NCBI GenBank assembly: GCA_015039465.1
Contig: MU130080.1
Coordinates: forward strand, 16,437-69,596
Direction: 5' to 3'
Length of the DNA stretch: 53,160 nucleotides
Origin: Phlegmacium glaucopus
Taxonomy: Eukaryota; Basidiomycota; Agaricomycetes; Agaricales; Cortinariaceae
Under the pieces are notes generated by a model that worked only from the letters and a program-made list of their open reading frames with translations, did no database searches and was not told the DNA's origin. Below are positions 34,530 through 45,507 of the stretch, piece by piece. Positions within the stretch are counted from its first letter, which is position 1; each line of letters opens with the position of its first letter. The translations under genes were made by a program, and so were the position numbers.

Positions 34530-35167
34530 TGTAACGAATACCCCTTTTTAGTCCAACCTCGTCACATTCTTTTTCTTTTCTGATTACTTTCTTTGGTATA
34601 GTGGCCTTAGTTGTGTTTCACCTTCGTTTACCCTAGATTACTTATCATTCCAATTACCTACTAATTACGTATCAGCTATCTACTTACTGGTATAAATACC
34701 CCTCCATTCGTAGACAGCTCACGAGTGAATCATACTAGTGTTAAACGAGTAGTTATCTTATCTACTAGATTAGATTAGATCACAGTAGATACTCGTAAAG
34801 TAGATGTCCGTACTCTCGGACCAACGTGTGATAGCCATCACACATGTGCGATCCTTATCACGCACATGCTACCCCAGGTAGCTTCTAGGGGCTGTGCTTA
34901 TAGTGTGCACAGACCATCTACAAACAGTATATAAGCAGTAGATACACCGCTAATATACTTCACTTGGATATACATCTAAGTACCTAGTTAGTAGCACTTA
35001 CTCTACATACAAAGGTAAGCTAGTAAGATGACCACGACCAGCTCTGCGCATACAGCATACTATTTGCTGCGCAACAACTAGCTTAACCTGTCTTTTCTCG
35101 TGTGATTCCTCTGTGTGCCGAAACCACGCTCCTGTCGCTATCCGTCACAGCAGCCACTTTCGTCACA
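34530..35167 (+). repeat. 3' LTR of Gypsy element, interrupted
   Basis: Matches the 5' LTR over 34530-34738 and 35082-35167. The extra 343 bp are a nested solo LTR plus its 5-bp duplication. Differences from the 5' LTR include a 6-bp TTTTTC insertion near 34571 and several C/T and A/G changes. Confidence 0.9.
34739..35076. mobile_element. Solo LTR nested in the 3' LTR
   Basis: 338 bp beginning TGTTAAACGAG and ending GCGCAACA (TGTT...AACA), flanked by ACTAG on both sides (34734-34738, 35077-35081). The 5' LTR shows the unfilled site, CATACCAGC. A TATATAA motif (about 34927) fits an LTR promoter. TGTT...AACA termini are frequent in Ty1/Copia LTRs, so Copia is the better guess. No internal sequence of that element is in the window. 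Confidence 0.85.
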
Positions 35168-35172
35168 CAGGA

Positions 35173-35341
35173 AGTGCCAACGTGTGACCCAGCTTCGTCT
35201 GTGTCACAGCCAGTGTTCACGCAAATCATCTGGACAACTCTGCCATATCACGTCCCATCAACCGTAAGAATACGTCAAGAACTGTGGGCAGCCTCTGTAC
35301 CCCAGCCAGATTGGCGGTTGCACAAAAGTAGCGGTAGCTAA
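35173..35341 (+). pseudogene. Small spliced gene interrupted by the Gypsy element (3' part)
   Basis: Continuation of the exon cut at 25621: the frame reads VPTCDPASSVSQPVFTQIIW and stays open to a TAA at 35339-35341. A GTAAGA donor-like site near 35260 may end the exon earlier. Product unknown. Confidence 0.35.
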
Positions 35342-35797
35342 GTGATCGGCACCATAGTCAAATGCTAGACCATGTCCTTCCCGGCAGCGGTACGACATGG
35401 CAAAACGAATCTCGTGAGCACAAACGCATTATACGTCGCCCCTCAAGTTTTTGATCGAACTTCTATTAATTGCATACCCCACTGGCACTCTCCTTTCTCT
35501 GCTCGGGATTAGCGGTGGAAAGACCTACTCGTGCCAGACTCCCAGGCCTAGCGGCTTCGCCAACGGTAATCTCACTGTTATTAACGGTCCACCAAGTTAC
35601 TTATGCAAATCAACTTATCCCTAAATACTAGCTCATTACGCCAACATTGATTGCGCTACAGCTTCACGTTCCAGTGAGTTCTAGAGTCTAAAATCCAACA
35701 ATCGAAAAGTAGCTAAGTACTATAGGAATATCATTATTTCAAATTCTCCGCCATTTTCTGATATGTTTTCCTGCTCTGTGTTCTAGCAAAATGCATA
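35342..35797. other. Intergenic, downstream of the NLR-like gene
   Basis: No supported gene. It should hold the 3' UTR and polyadenylation region of the minus-strand gene ending at 35798. Confidence 0.4.
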
Positions 35798-38700
35798 TCA
35801 ACGGCTATTACCGTTAGTTGCTCCTGTTGTCTTAACTATGTAGATCCAAGACTCCCAAAAGTCACATGGAATCGCAGCAGGCGGCCTCGTCGGCATACGA
35901 CCAGCACCTTGAAGGAAAAAAGGTGACTCTTGTTCGAGCCCTGTCAAGTCAACATACTTTGATGTGACAAAAATTTTGAAGAAGGTAACCTCGTTTGGCT
36001 GGAACTCGATGGGATATCCACCCTCAGTGCCATAGCCGATTGTGACTACACTATTGGCACGCAGTGGTCCCTCTTTGGTAGGATCGGGATGGTAAAACGA
36101 CTAAAAGTATTGAGTTAGCATTTCGTTCCCTTTATGCCGCAAAAAAACCCACGTACTGCAATTTCATAAGTGGAAGCATCAAAACCAAAGACATACGGAA
36201 AAAGAGGGGTCTGAACGTCAAAAACACTAAGGGTAAAGCCGAAGAGATGGTTCAAGTCTGGAAGTTTCACCGCTGCTGTAACCTTGGGCCCCTTTTTAAT
36301 TTCGGTCAGTGGCATTAGAAGCTCTCCAGAGGTAAAGATATCTTCCGCGTTTTTGACTGGAGAGTAAGAAATATCTATATTATCCCCCGGTGTTGACAAA
36401 CGCTCAAGTTTGACCCTCAGTTTCTCGCCTATGATATTGAAGTTACTTTGGCAAAGAAGGTGAAAATTGAAGCGAGTTATGGCAGCGATCATAGCATCGT
36501 CTGGTACAGCATTTTGTGGATCAATGACACTCTCCGTATAACGAGGGATAAGTTCATCCCGTCTTTCCAGCTTCATGCTTCCGTCGGGAGATTGAAAAGC
36601 TACAACATGATCCTGCGAATCTGAAGGACCGTTCGCAAAGTTGTTGAAGGAGCTCGATTGATCCGGATGTGGTGAATTGAGAGCTTCTCTGTGGAGATAA
36701 ATAGCTTCTTCGAGATCACTTGCCTGGCCTCCTTGCTGAAACCGGGTCAACAGTGGAGAAGCAAGATTTCTGAGCGACATGGATCGAAGGGGGTGGGGCA
36801 TAGGTCGCAGTTCAAGGACTTCCCTGAGTAGAGAAATGGCTTCAGCAAGGTCATCTGGATGCGAGCCATACTTGAAGCGGATGCGGAGAGCAGAAGCGAG
36901 GTTGTCGAGAGAGACTGCGTAGTCACGGGAGTCCTTTTGGCGAAGGTCTCTAGCCTTCGTATGAAGGGATATGGCTATGGCAAGATCCTCAAGGGAGCCA
37001 CTAAATTCGGAACGGGTGCAGAGAGCAAGTCCGAGGTTATCCAGGAGGAACGGCTGCGCCTGAACGTCTGGAGCATAAACAGTGATGAGGTTTTTCAGAA
37101 GATCAATGGCTACATCGAGGTTCTCTCTATTTGGCTTTGCACTTAACCTCTGAATCTGCTCTATAGCAATTGCTAGCCCATTGAGAACATGAGCCCAACG
37201 CTGAGCATCTGAAAGGAGTGTTTAGCAGGCTGTCAACCAGAACAATTTGTTCTCGTGAACTTACCCTTTGGTTTTTCGGTGTAAAAATTGGAATTTTGAT
37301 AGTCTATCCCACCCAGGTCCAAAGCTTTTTGAAAGCTGACAAGAGCCATTTCCGTTGTGGACATACCACACAACAACATTTCGGGAGTGGACGTTATCCC
37401 TTCTGTGTGAAGCAGAGAATCGAATAGGTTCTTCAGTGCATCTGAACCGGGACCATAGCCATACTCGTCCCTCACAAGAAAAAGGTGAGATAGCAAGCAC
37501 CCAACCCACAAGCGTAGGTGATTACTCGGAACGTCAAGGAAGAAGTTCGAGCGTTTTTCAAGAGGTGCCTCTTGCAGGTGATACACCCAGTGCTTCCCCA
37601 TGTATCGCTCCGCCTGTCGGAAAGGGGAAAGCCCTGGCTCTTCGATAGCGTCAGGTCCCGTCACTTGTTCGAAGAAGTGGATGCAATTGTCAGCCATGAC
37701 ATCCCGGGCTTGATCCATTGGGCCAAAATAGTCTACGAACGAGGCATGGAACAGTTTGATAGCGGGCTGCACGATGCTGTCATCAAATATTCCTCGAGTT
37801 TGCAAAGCCCTCAATCCTGAGCAAACGTCCTGGATGAATTCTGGGAACATGTTGACAATACGTGCAAAATCTTTCAGAGGGAGGGTATCTTTGAGAGCCA
37901 CCATCGAAAGGAATATCTTCTGACGCGACCTGTCGACTTCTGGATCATCATCGGGAAAGAGACGTTGCAAAGCCAGTTTGTAGAGCTCTTCCATTCTCCT
38001 TCCGTGGCCCAGGCTCGATGAGGAAGTGGTGATCTCGTTGAGGATTTGGTGGGGTCGTTTATTTGGTCTCGAAACAGAGACAAGAGTACAGACAGTTGCT
38101 GCCCATATGAGAAGGCCGTCTGCAAGTTCAACAAGTTTGTCCAACTTCTCTGAGTCCGGTTCGTGCCCGTACCACTTGAGGGTTTTAAATCGCTCCTTGA
38201 AGTAGTCTCGACAGACCGTATGGGAAACCGGGGTCAATTCATATATGCGAACGGCACCCTTGACAATTGATTCAATGTCGCTTGAATAGCGGCTTGTCAT
38301 GACAAATTTCAGGGAGAGGGCAGGTGGCAGATTAACTCGGAGTGCTTCGAGAAATGGTTTTCGATAAGCCCATTCATCCAGAGCATCGAGGATGATGACA
38401 ATGGAACCGGCGTATGCCAAGGAAGTGATGGGCTTGACCAAGAAGTGGGTGAGATACTCATCAAGGCTTTGATGTACCCCAGAGCATTCTTTGATGGCGC
38501 GTACTACATCGGAGCGACAGCCAGGATGTAAGCTGGAAAGCTCTCGGGCCATCATTCGGATCAGGTCCTTTGGGTCACTGTCAATACCAATGGCAAATGA
38601 GGCAAATGAGGCGAGGATCCCTTCATTCTTGGTATGGTCGAGGAGGCGACGGGCCAGCGTCGATTTTCCCACGCCGGCCGCACCATAGATCCAGAGTAAA

Positions 38701-40312
38701 CGCTTGCTATCTGGCTCTTCAATCCACTGCAATATGTCTTGAATCTCCTTCTCACGGCTAGCGTGGAAATAGTGATTGTGGGAGACGTCGTGGGAAGGAA
38801 GACGCGGCAAGTTGTCGAGCAAGACGCTGTCTGTGGTGGCGATCAGAACGTCTCAGAGTAGAGAAGTAAATCACGCATACCAATGTTTCGCGACATGTTG
38901 TCGAGATCGAGCTTGATGTTCATTCCAACTTGCGCCTATCATGGCTCTTGTTTGAGGGATAGCTTCCTTAGCTAGGGAAATGGACGTACATTGAAATTAC
39001 TGATTGCTGCCTTGAGATCCTCTTTCATCGTTTCGATGGCGCCGTGGTCGCGGCCTTGCAGCAGGAACCGAGAAACGACGCTTCGCCTACAAAAATTTTC
39101 AGCTTGTTGAACAATGTCAGACAGCTTTCTGTAGAGAAACGTTTGAAATTTTTGGGATTGCCAAAGTGTAGGTGGCTTACCTTTGAAGAGTGTCGATCGC
39201 CTCAGCCCACTGCTGCTCCGTTTGCTCCGGACAACGCATGGCAATGCCGATAACGCACTCCGCAGCGGTGATAGAAAGCCACCTCATCCATTCAAAGTTA
39301 TTACAGGCTTGCTAAATAAACGAATCGATATCGGCGTCCCAAAGAATCATATGAGCCGTAGAACTTACATTAGCTGCTTGGAGAAATCCTGCAACCACTC
39401 CGATGAGAGGATGAACCATCGGAACGGGGATCATTGAGCTGCCTGTTTTGATGATTTCCAACATTGGCAGAGCCACGCCTAAAACTTTGCTTGTAATATT
39501 CGAAAAACAGCTGGAATCCTTCTTTTGGTCAATTGTCGAAATGCCGGGGTGAACGATCTACAGCTAGGTGGTTGGGGTTGTGCCTGACAGTGCTGAACGA
39601 GCTCATCACCTCGATTTCTTTGATTGACCTCCCGATCTCGCGCAATGCTTTCTCCGTATCATTCAAGTCGACGGATTTGATAGTCCTGAATGAAGAGGTC
39701 AGATTTCACAATTAACAGACGAGTAGGAGGTATACTTGAGCAACATCACGATGGCTTGTTCCACATCAGCCTGAGCTACCGTCGGAGAATCCGAAGCTGC
39801 GATCAGTTGAGTGATGAAGCCGACGCAGTCTTGAAAGATGTATTCGAACTACATGCCTAGTCAGGTCTACACGAACTGCAACGGGAGGATTCACTCACTT
39901 TCACGATTTCGAGGATGAGGCGTTGAAGATTGGAGGATTTCTGGAGAATATATGCTACATGAAGAACAACGAGATCACGCTGAGCGTTCGTAGTTTTGAC
40001 TTTGGTGAATTTTTTTGGGGATGTCAGACTTTCCTCGACGGCGGTCGTAGGGACTAGTTTCTTGTCATCCTTGGTATCTGGCGCTCCAGCTTGGGTTCCA
40101 ACCAAGGTGGCTGGGGTAACTGATTTGGATTGACCACCGGGGTCATCGCTTGTCGGTGCATGGAGTGTAGGCGGTGAATGATCAGCCTGACGATCAACTT
40201 CATCAAGCGTGTGATCGCTACTAGGTCTTGGACTGCGCGAACGAACAGTGTCGCTAACTAGGGCTCTGAACTTTTTGACGTTCTGTTGCGCTGACTTACG
40301 GAAGCGTTTCAT
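35798..40312 (-). CDS. NACHT-TPR NLR-like protein (10 exons)
   Basis: Predicted 1326-residue STAND/NLR-type signalling ATPase. Exons on the minus strand: 40312-39899, 39848-39736, 39685-39589, 39521-39369, 39311-39181, 39086-38990, 38935-38881, 38830-37265, 37208-36157, 36100-35798; the lengths sum to a whole number of codons. Residues 1-140 are Ser/Pro-rich and disordered (MKRFRKSAQQNVKKFRALVS); about 140-350 is a variable helical region; NACHT follows with Walker A GAAGVGKST (403-411) and Walker B IVIILDALDE (497-506). TPR-like units begin near 876 (NLGLALCTRSEF, NLASALRIRFKYG). A C-terminal beta-rich domain (FPYVFGFDASTYEIA, TIGYGTEGGYPIEF, KIFVTSKYVDL) matches one I associate with mushroom NACHT and caspase-like proteins. 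Such proteins are thought to act in self/non-self or stress recognition. The frame is intact. The intron with a GTCAGG donor (after 39589) is the weakest splice call. Confidence 0.85.
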
Positions 40313-41509
40313 TATGAGTAATATTGAGAGCACTCTAGAGAGTTTGTTGCAAAGGGGCGAATTCAGTACGTTTACCGGTATGTACCGCCAATGTAGTGTC
40401 CCATAGGCAGACTTCGATAATCAGTCGATGATGATCATATGGAGCCTGCTCCTGCTCCTAGTCGCACCCATCAAAGCACAAATATCACGTGACGTAGCTG
40501 ACCGAGGAGCGCGTCGTTTGAGAATTCAATGGCGTTTTGATCTCCATCACACAACGAAAGACCCCTTTAATACTAGAAACTCCTCTTTGGGGCACAGCAT
40601 CAACATTCTCTACTACCTGGCAACAAAGATATACCCCAACACTATCCTATGGCACAGCAGCTGCTCACACCCCATCCAACTTCACCACACTCGTTTCATC
40701 ATCGACCCCAGAAAGCTCCAAATTCAATTACGTACCACCCCCACCAAAAAAAAACGGACCAAAAAACAGCCAAATGACGAAAACTCCAGCCCCTAAAAAG
40801 ACCTCGGAAAATTGCTGGCTCCTCCATTGGTAGTGCACCGCGGCTATTATCGACGATGACGGCATCTGAACTCGATATAAATCCTGCCAATCACCCAAAT
40901 ACATCTCTAGGCAGCAATTCGGTAGCTTTCACTGATGCCGAAAATCATAGATTAACCCGTTTCTTCGTTTTCTTGGATGATGACTTGGAGTGCTGTACCC
41001 CACATAACGATGGATAATGCGTCTACGATAAGAGAAAAGAGGAAGATACGTTGGACGTGGGAAATAACACGTGATCAGTTTGGTTTTAACCTCTACCACC
41101 AATGCTCCTCGCTTCAGCGTTGGTCATGCGTTATGAATTCCCATGTCATTAATCATTCAATATTCAGCACTCAAACGAAGCACAGAACGATGACCATAGT
41201 GCAATTCTAATTAAGCGAAATAGAAAATCGGCCACCAAGACGTGTGGCTTCGAGACTAAGAGTCAATATAATATATGTATGTACATTACGTTTCCGTCAT
41301 GAATGTCATTACATTTTCCATCATGCATGTCATTACATCTGTCCAATCAGTGTCGTTTCATGACCATCTTTTTCAGTAGCCACTTGATCAACCTGCTCTT
41401 TGTGGCCGTGATTCAGACTTGCCGTTTTGCTCGACATCCGAGTTGCATTAAGATGGGGGTGGAGGATTGTCCAGAGATTTCGCAAAAATGTAAAGCCTGG
41501 GTCATACTG
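40313..41509. other. Intergenic, frame-broken coding-like traces
   Basis: A run at 40537-40980 reads protein-like in changing frames (PLILETPLWGTASTF, then SSTPESSKFNYVPPPP, then MTASELDINPANHPNTS), which may be a decayed exon. A start at 40428 gives a leader-like MMIIWSLLLLLVAPIKA but its frame soon loses any gene character. At 41299-41345 there are two 24-bp units around CATGAATGTCATTACAT. No gene is called. Confidence 0.35.
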
Positions 41510-42730
41510 TCAGTTAAATAAATTTCGGGAAAAGTGTACATCTACTTGCATCGTCCCTGCTAGGATGATCCCTATAGATTCTGCCGTTTTGCTACAGAAT
41601 ACAGTGTTATGAGATCAACGTGGGATGAGCGTCAAATTACATACACAGTGAGGATATCACTAAAGAACCAAATGCTAAGTCCCGTTTGCCGCCTGTCCAG
41701 ACGAATTTTAGGGTGATGGTATCATGAAAGCAGAGGAACTTACAGCCGAGACCATGTGAGTGATAGGACTTGTGACTTTGATACTCAGTAATCCGGCGAT
41801 GCAAAGCAAGAATCCAAATACGCCAGTGACAAGGGTTCCCCAGAAAAAGACACCCCAGTTCCATGTATCAGTTTGGGCCAATTCGAATAGTTTTGAGGGT
41901 TCCTGGAGAAGAAGGACGAAGGGTATGATCATGACTGCCGATCCAATATTAGTCCACCAAGCCAATTCAATGGTAGAATTGTTGCAATAGGGAAGAGAAG
42001 TCTTTATTAAAACCGCGTGGAAGGCAATAAAAAGGGATGATAAAAATCCATAGAGAAGGGATAGGGTTGAGGGAATAGATGTGACGGGAGATGAATTGGG
42101 TGATGGTACAACGCCCAACATGAATCCCAAAGTAACAATGCCAGCTGCAGTTATCACTTTTTTAGATGGTGTAGATATATTAAACGCAGAAGAGACTGCT
42201 ATGGTGAGAGGTAGCAAGAGGCCACGAGCAATCTGTCCAGTTTAACAAGTTAACCACAAGTTAACCATATAGTTGATGAATTTGACCATTACCGGGAAGA
42301 ACGAGGCTTCTACATCACGTAGACAAAGGATATTAAATATAAGGCCAATAATATTGACGGAGACGACGGGAACCAGGTTCTTGGCAATCTGGAGATCAAG
42401 CTTAGGTATCTGAACCTTTTCAGATATGGCAGCCGAGAGCTGGAGAAGGATAACAGCAATGAGAAGCTGGAATAAGAGGAATATCAGCGGAAGATCTGGT
42501 GAGCTGTTCAGTACCGCCTTGTTACTGAGTAATATGGAATTTCAGATTATGAATTGTAGAATGAAAAAGGAGATCTGACGCACACGAAGACCATCTAGTA
42601 CGAGAAGAGGAGAGTAAGAGATTGTAGTCAGGCAGTGGTAAATGAGACGGGGACTGACAATGAGACCAGAGGCCATGTAAAAGGTGACGACAGCAGCGAC
42701 TTGCAGCTTCTCTGGATGAAGAATGGCCAT
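41510..42730 (-). CDS. SLC35/DMT nucleotide-sugar transporter-like protein
   Basis: Multi-span membrane protein of the drug/metabolite transporter superfamily, closest in feel to GDP-fucose-type Golgi transporters. Exons: 42730-42659 (MAILHPEKLQVAAVVTFYMA), an 11-nt micro-exon 42594-42584, 42524-42293 (NLVPVVSVNIIGLIFN), 42232-41744 (ARGLLLPLTIAVSS, LLYGFLSSLFIAFHAVL, KVTSPITHMVSA). These four keep the frame. The next homologous block is RQTGLSIWFFSDILT near 41690-41650, then AESIGIILAGTM, ending FSRNLFN at 41510. The splice into the RQTGL block (GTAAGT donor to GGACAG acceptor at 41701) puts it out of frame and gives ANGT then stop. Either a small deletion has truncated the protein or the joint is non-canonical. 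Substrate cannot be set from sequence. Confidence 0.65.
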
Positions 42731-43752
42731 GATTGTAAAGCGAATGAGGATGGGCTTGATACATTTATAGGATTGCGGAAGGAAGATCCTGATATCGATC
42801 TAAATCGGAACCAAAAAAGTGAAGCAGTCTGTCTGTTGGAGTTGCGGGAACCGAAGAGGCGGTTCCGAGGTAGAAAAGGGTAGCCGAGCAAGGCCCATGT
42901 CAGAAAAACCAAGAAAAACATATGGGCGCCTATATGGTGCTCATATGTGCATATAAGATCATCAGTGTTTCGGGTAATATTCCAGCCACAGAACGTGCCT
43001 ATCGGTCTGACAGACCTTATCTTTTTGACCGGTAATTATGGCGCTGAGTCCCTCTCATAGAACATTTTAGTGCTGAGTCAGTGTGTCAGTGTTATTGTAC
43101 TGATTTCGTCTTATCAAACCCGCTATGATCTAATACCGGAGCCTTTCTTCCATTCATGCATCATTTTCATCGTTTTCAAATCAAAAAGAAAGCAAAATCA
43201 ATAGTATTTCTACCTAGGTACAGAGCTACTACCCAGCAGCAAGTAAAATACGATACCAAGCAATGCCCCAGCCCTGCCCTTATTTCCTCGGGGTATGTAG
43301 ATCTGAGCAAAAATCAGATTTTCAAAGACGGTAAGTATGATGTATGAAAGGCTCACCCTCATAAAGCTTCGGATGGAAGAAGGAAGAAGGGCACATCTGC
43401 CAACCTAATCCTTGAGAAGTTGAGAAAGATTGCACTGTCAACATGTAAATACGGTCCAGTCCCACTCACCTGTTCCCTCCCGAACTTTAAGTCCGCTCGA
43501 CGTCCAGGTTCAAGACTTCAAGTTGAGCCCCACAAATGTTGCACAGTGTGTGGCGAACGCAGGTTGAGGTGCTATGTTGTTAGGCGTGAGTATGATGTTG
43601 TGGAACATGGATGGAACCAACCTATTGTCAAAGCCGCCTCTGGAGTAGAGCCTGCTTCCGGGAAAATCCCTTGAGGTGTTCGTCAATGTGGGTGTTGAAG
43701 GGACATCACCGTAGGTGCGTAGAATCCGTTATTGGGGTGCCAATGTAATGGC
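42731..43752. other. Intergenic, promoter side of the transporter
   Basis: No supported gene. Short frames such as 43420-43674 carry no recognisable motif. It ends at the hAT MITE. Confidence 0.4.
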
Positions 43753-44361
43753 TAGTGATGCCAAAGTTCAGTTCAGTTCAGTTCAGCAGCATTTTTTGCT
43801 GAACTGAGAACTGAACTGACTAAGTTTTTCCTGAACTGAACTGAACTGAACTGTTAAAGAACCGGTTCGAACTGAACTGAACTGAAGAACTGTTATAAAT
43901 TCTATATTTTACTTAGTATTGGAAATTTTATGGTCCAAGGACCATCCTTAGGCCTTAGGCACTTAATTTCTACTCATGTATGATCTCAGGACCCCTTGAG
44001 AATATATAACACCACTGATTTGTATTTATGTTCCAAATGGATAATGCTAATATATAACATAATCACATCATATACCAAGTCTGGCCATTATCTCCTTGCT
44101 CAATCATTGTTTTACTCCCAAAAGGACTTCCAAATCATTTGTACATCACTAAAGAACTAATTTCCAGGAAACATAAATCAATATATAGGAATTTCTCATC
44201 CTTCCAGGACCTATCAGTTCAGCAGTTCAGTTCAGTTCGAACTGGATGAACTGCCAATTCTCCAGATGCCTGAACTGAACTGAACTGAAAAGTTCAGTTC
44301 AGTTCAGTTCAGTCAGTTCAGGTTCAGTGAGTCAGTTCAGAACTGAACTTTGGCATCACTA
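43753..44361. mobile_element. hAT MITE with perfect 8-bp TSD GTAATGGC
   Basis: 609-bp element with inverted ends TAGTGATGCCAAAGTTCAG and CTGAACTTTGGCATCACTA, flanked by exact GTAATGGC duplications (43745-43752, 44362-44369). The subterminal regions are arrays of the pentamer GTTCA/TGAAC in both orientations (about 43772-43890 and 44215-44345). The interior has no ORF of note. End sequence, TSD length and lack of coding fit a non-autonomous hAT. Confidence 0.9.
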
Positions 44362-44369
44362 GTAATGGC

Positions 44370-45507
44370 CGCCTTTATATATTGCATGGCCTCAATGATT
44401 GTGGGGCCGCTCCACCTGCGTCATGCCTGCAACCAAGAATTAAAGTGGGCCTGCCAACAATTCGGTAACCGACGTGATTACTCCATCCATCCATCCACAA
44501 CCGTGAACTGGAACAAACCCAAACATGCCTACTCATGGAGGCCGCACGGCACTGTGCAAGTCTAAAATGTTTCTGACTTCCTAACGTCCAAGAAAATACA
44601 AACATTCTGAGGTGAAATCAGGAAAAGTAGTTACAAGGAATAGCAGAAATTAGTGTCGGGTGATATGAACTGATAAGATTCTGATATTCCTGCCTGGGAA
44701 AGGTTATCAACAGTTGTTATATGGACCGGCGCTTAGCGTGAAGTTACGGGGTCTGATAACATAGTGATATGTCTGCCCTTGCAAACTGATCAAACCTTAT
44801 AAGACCATCAGTTTCCGCAAGTATATATCTGTTAATTGGGATTTTTCCGACAGGGCTTTATGCTTTATGAGGTGCACATTTGGTGCACATGGCACGCGAG
44901 GCTGATCCATTCTTTTCATTTAGCTGCTTACAACAGTACCGTTTACAGACACTAAAATCCCGTAGTCGTATTTCACTGCTACAAAAAGGTAGTATATATA
45001 TTGTACTGTACCATATCGAATCGAATTCATTCTTGCTGTTATTCTTACACTGTCTTTGATGGTTGAAGGGACCTCAACTTTCGGCGTTCTCGAGCGTGAG
45101 GCATTTGATGCCAATTTAACTTTACGCATCAACCTGCCTCAATCTTTCCCAATGATAGAGATATATAGAGTTGAACTGGGCCAGAAATACACGTACATCA
45201 GGAAAATAGCACGCCACTGGCCTGGCTGTAACTGCTAGAAAGTGGTAGACTTATTAGACTCACTAGGGCTAGTTTCGGATTTTTCTAATAATTTCTCCAG
45301 TACTCCAGACTGCTCTCCTAGGTCTAGCACTTCTATTCCAGAGTATAGTAGTACCAATTTACTGATCTCATACTCATGCTTTCAGGCAATTCTCTGTAAT
45401 TGAACTACTATACTATCACAGGAAAGAACCGAGTGAGGAAACCCACTGTGACCTGCAAACACAAAGGAAAGCTATTTGAAGAATAAAGCAAGTGAAACAA
45501 TCATAGA
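44370..45507. other. Intergenic, nothing recognised
   Basis: Short frames on both strands only (for example 45056-45238 and its antisense). No motif, repeat or RNA gene seen. Confidence 0.4.

Larger units (their letters stand above)
25622..35167 (+). mobile_element. Full-length Ty3/Gypsy element with TSD CAGGA
   Basis: Complete element: 5' LTR 25622-25911, gag-pol frame from 26069, 3' domain to 34485, purine tract GGAGGGCGGG (34520-34529), 3' LTR from 34530 to 35167. Identical 5-bp duplications CAGGA flank it (25617-25621, 35168-35172). The LTRs differ by roughly eight substitutions and two short length changes over about 290 bp, so the insertion is moderately young. No canonical TGG-type primer-binding site follows the 5' LTR. 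The coding frame has three TGAs and three shifts, so this copy cannot move by itself. Confidence 0.93.

Noticed and set aside
8319..35167. Possible virus-derived or bacterial gene cluster, CRISPR arrays, rRNA
   Set aside because: Retroelements here are fungal LTR elements; no spaced direct repeats of CRISPR type and no rRNA-like sequence were seen.
40428..40796. Secreted-protein-like frame MMIIWSLLLLLVAPIKA
   Set aside because: The leader is attractive, but the rest reads poorly and better protein-like text lies in other frames of the same stretch.
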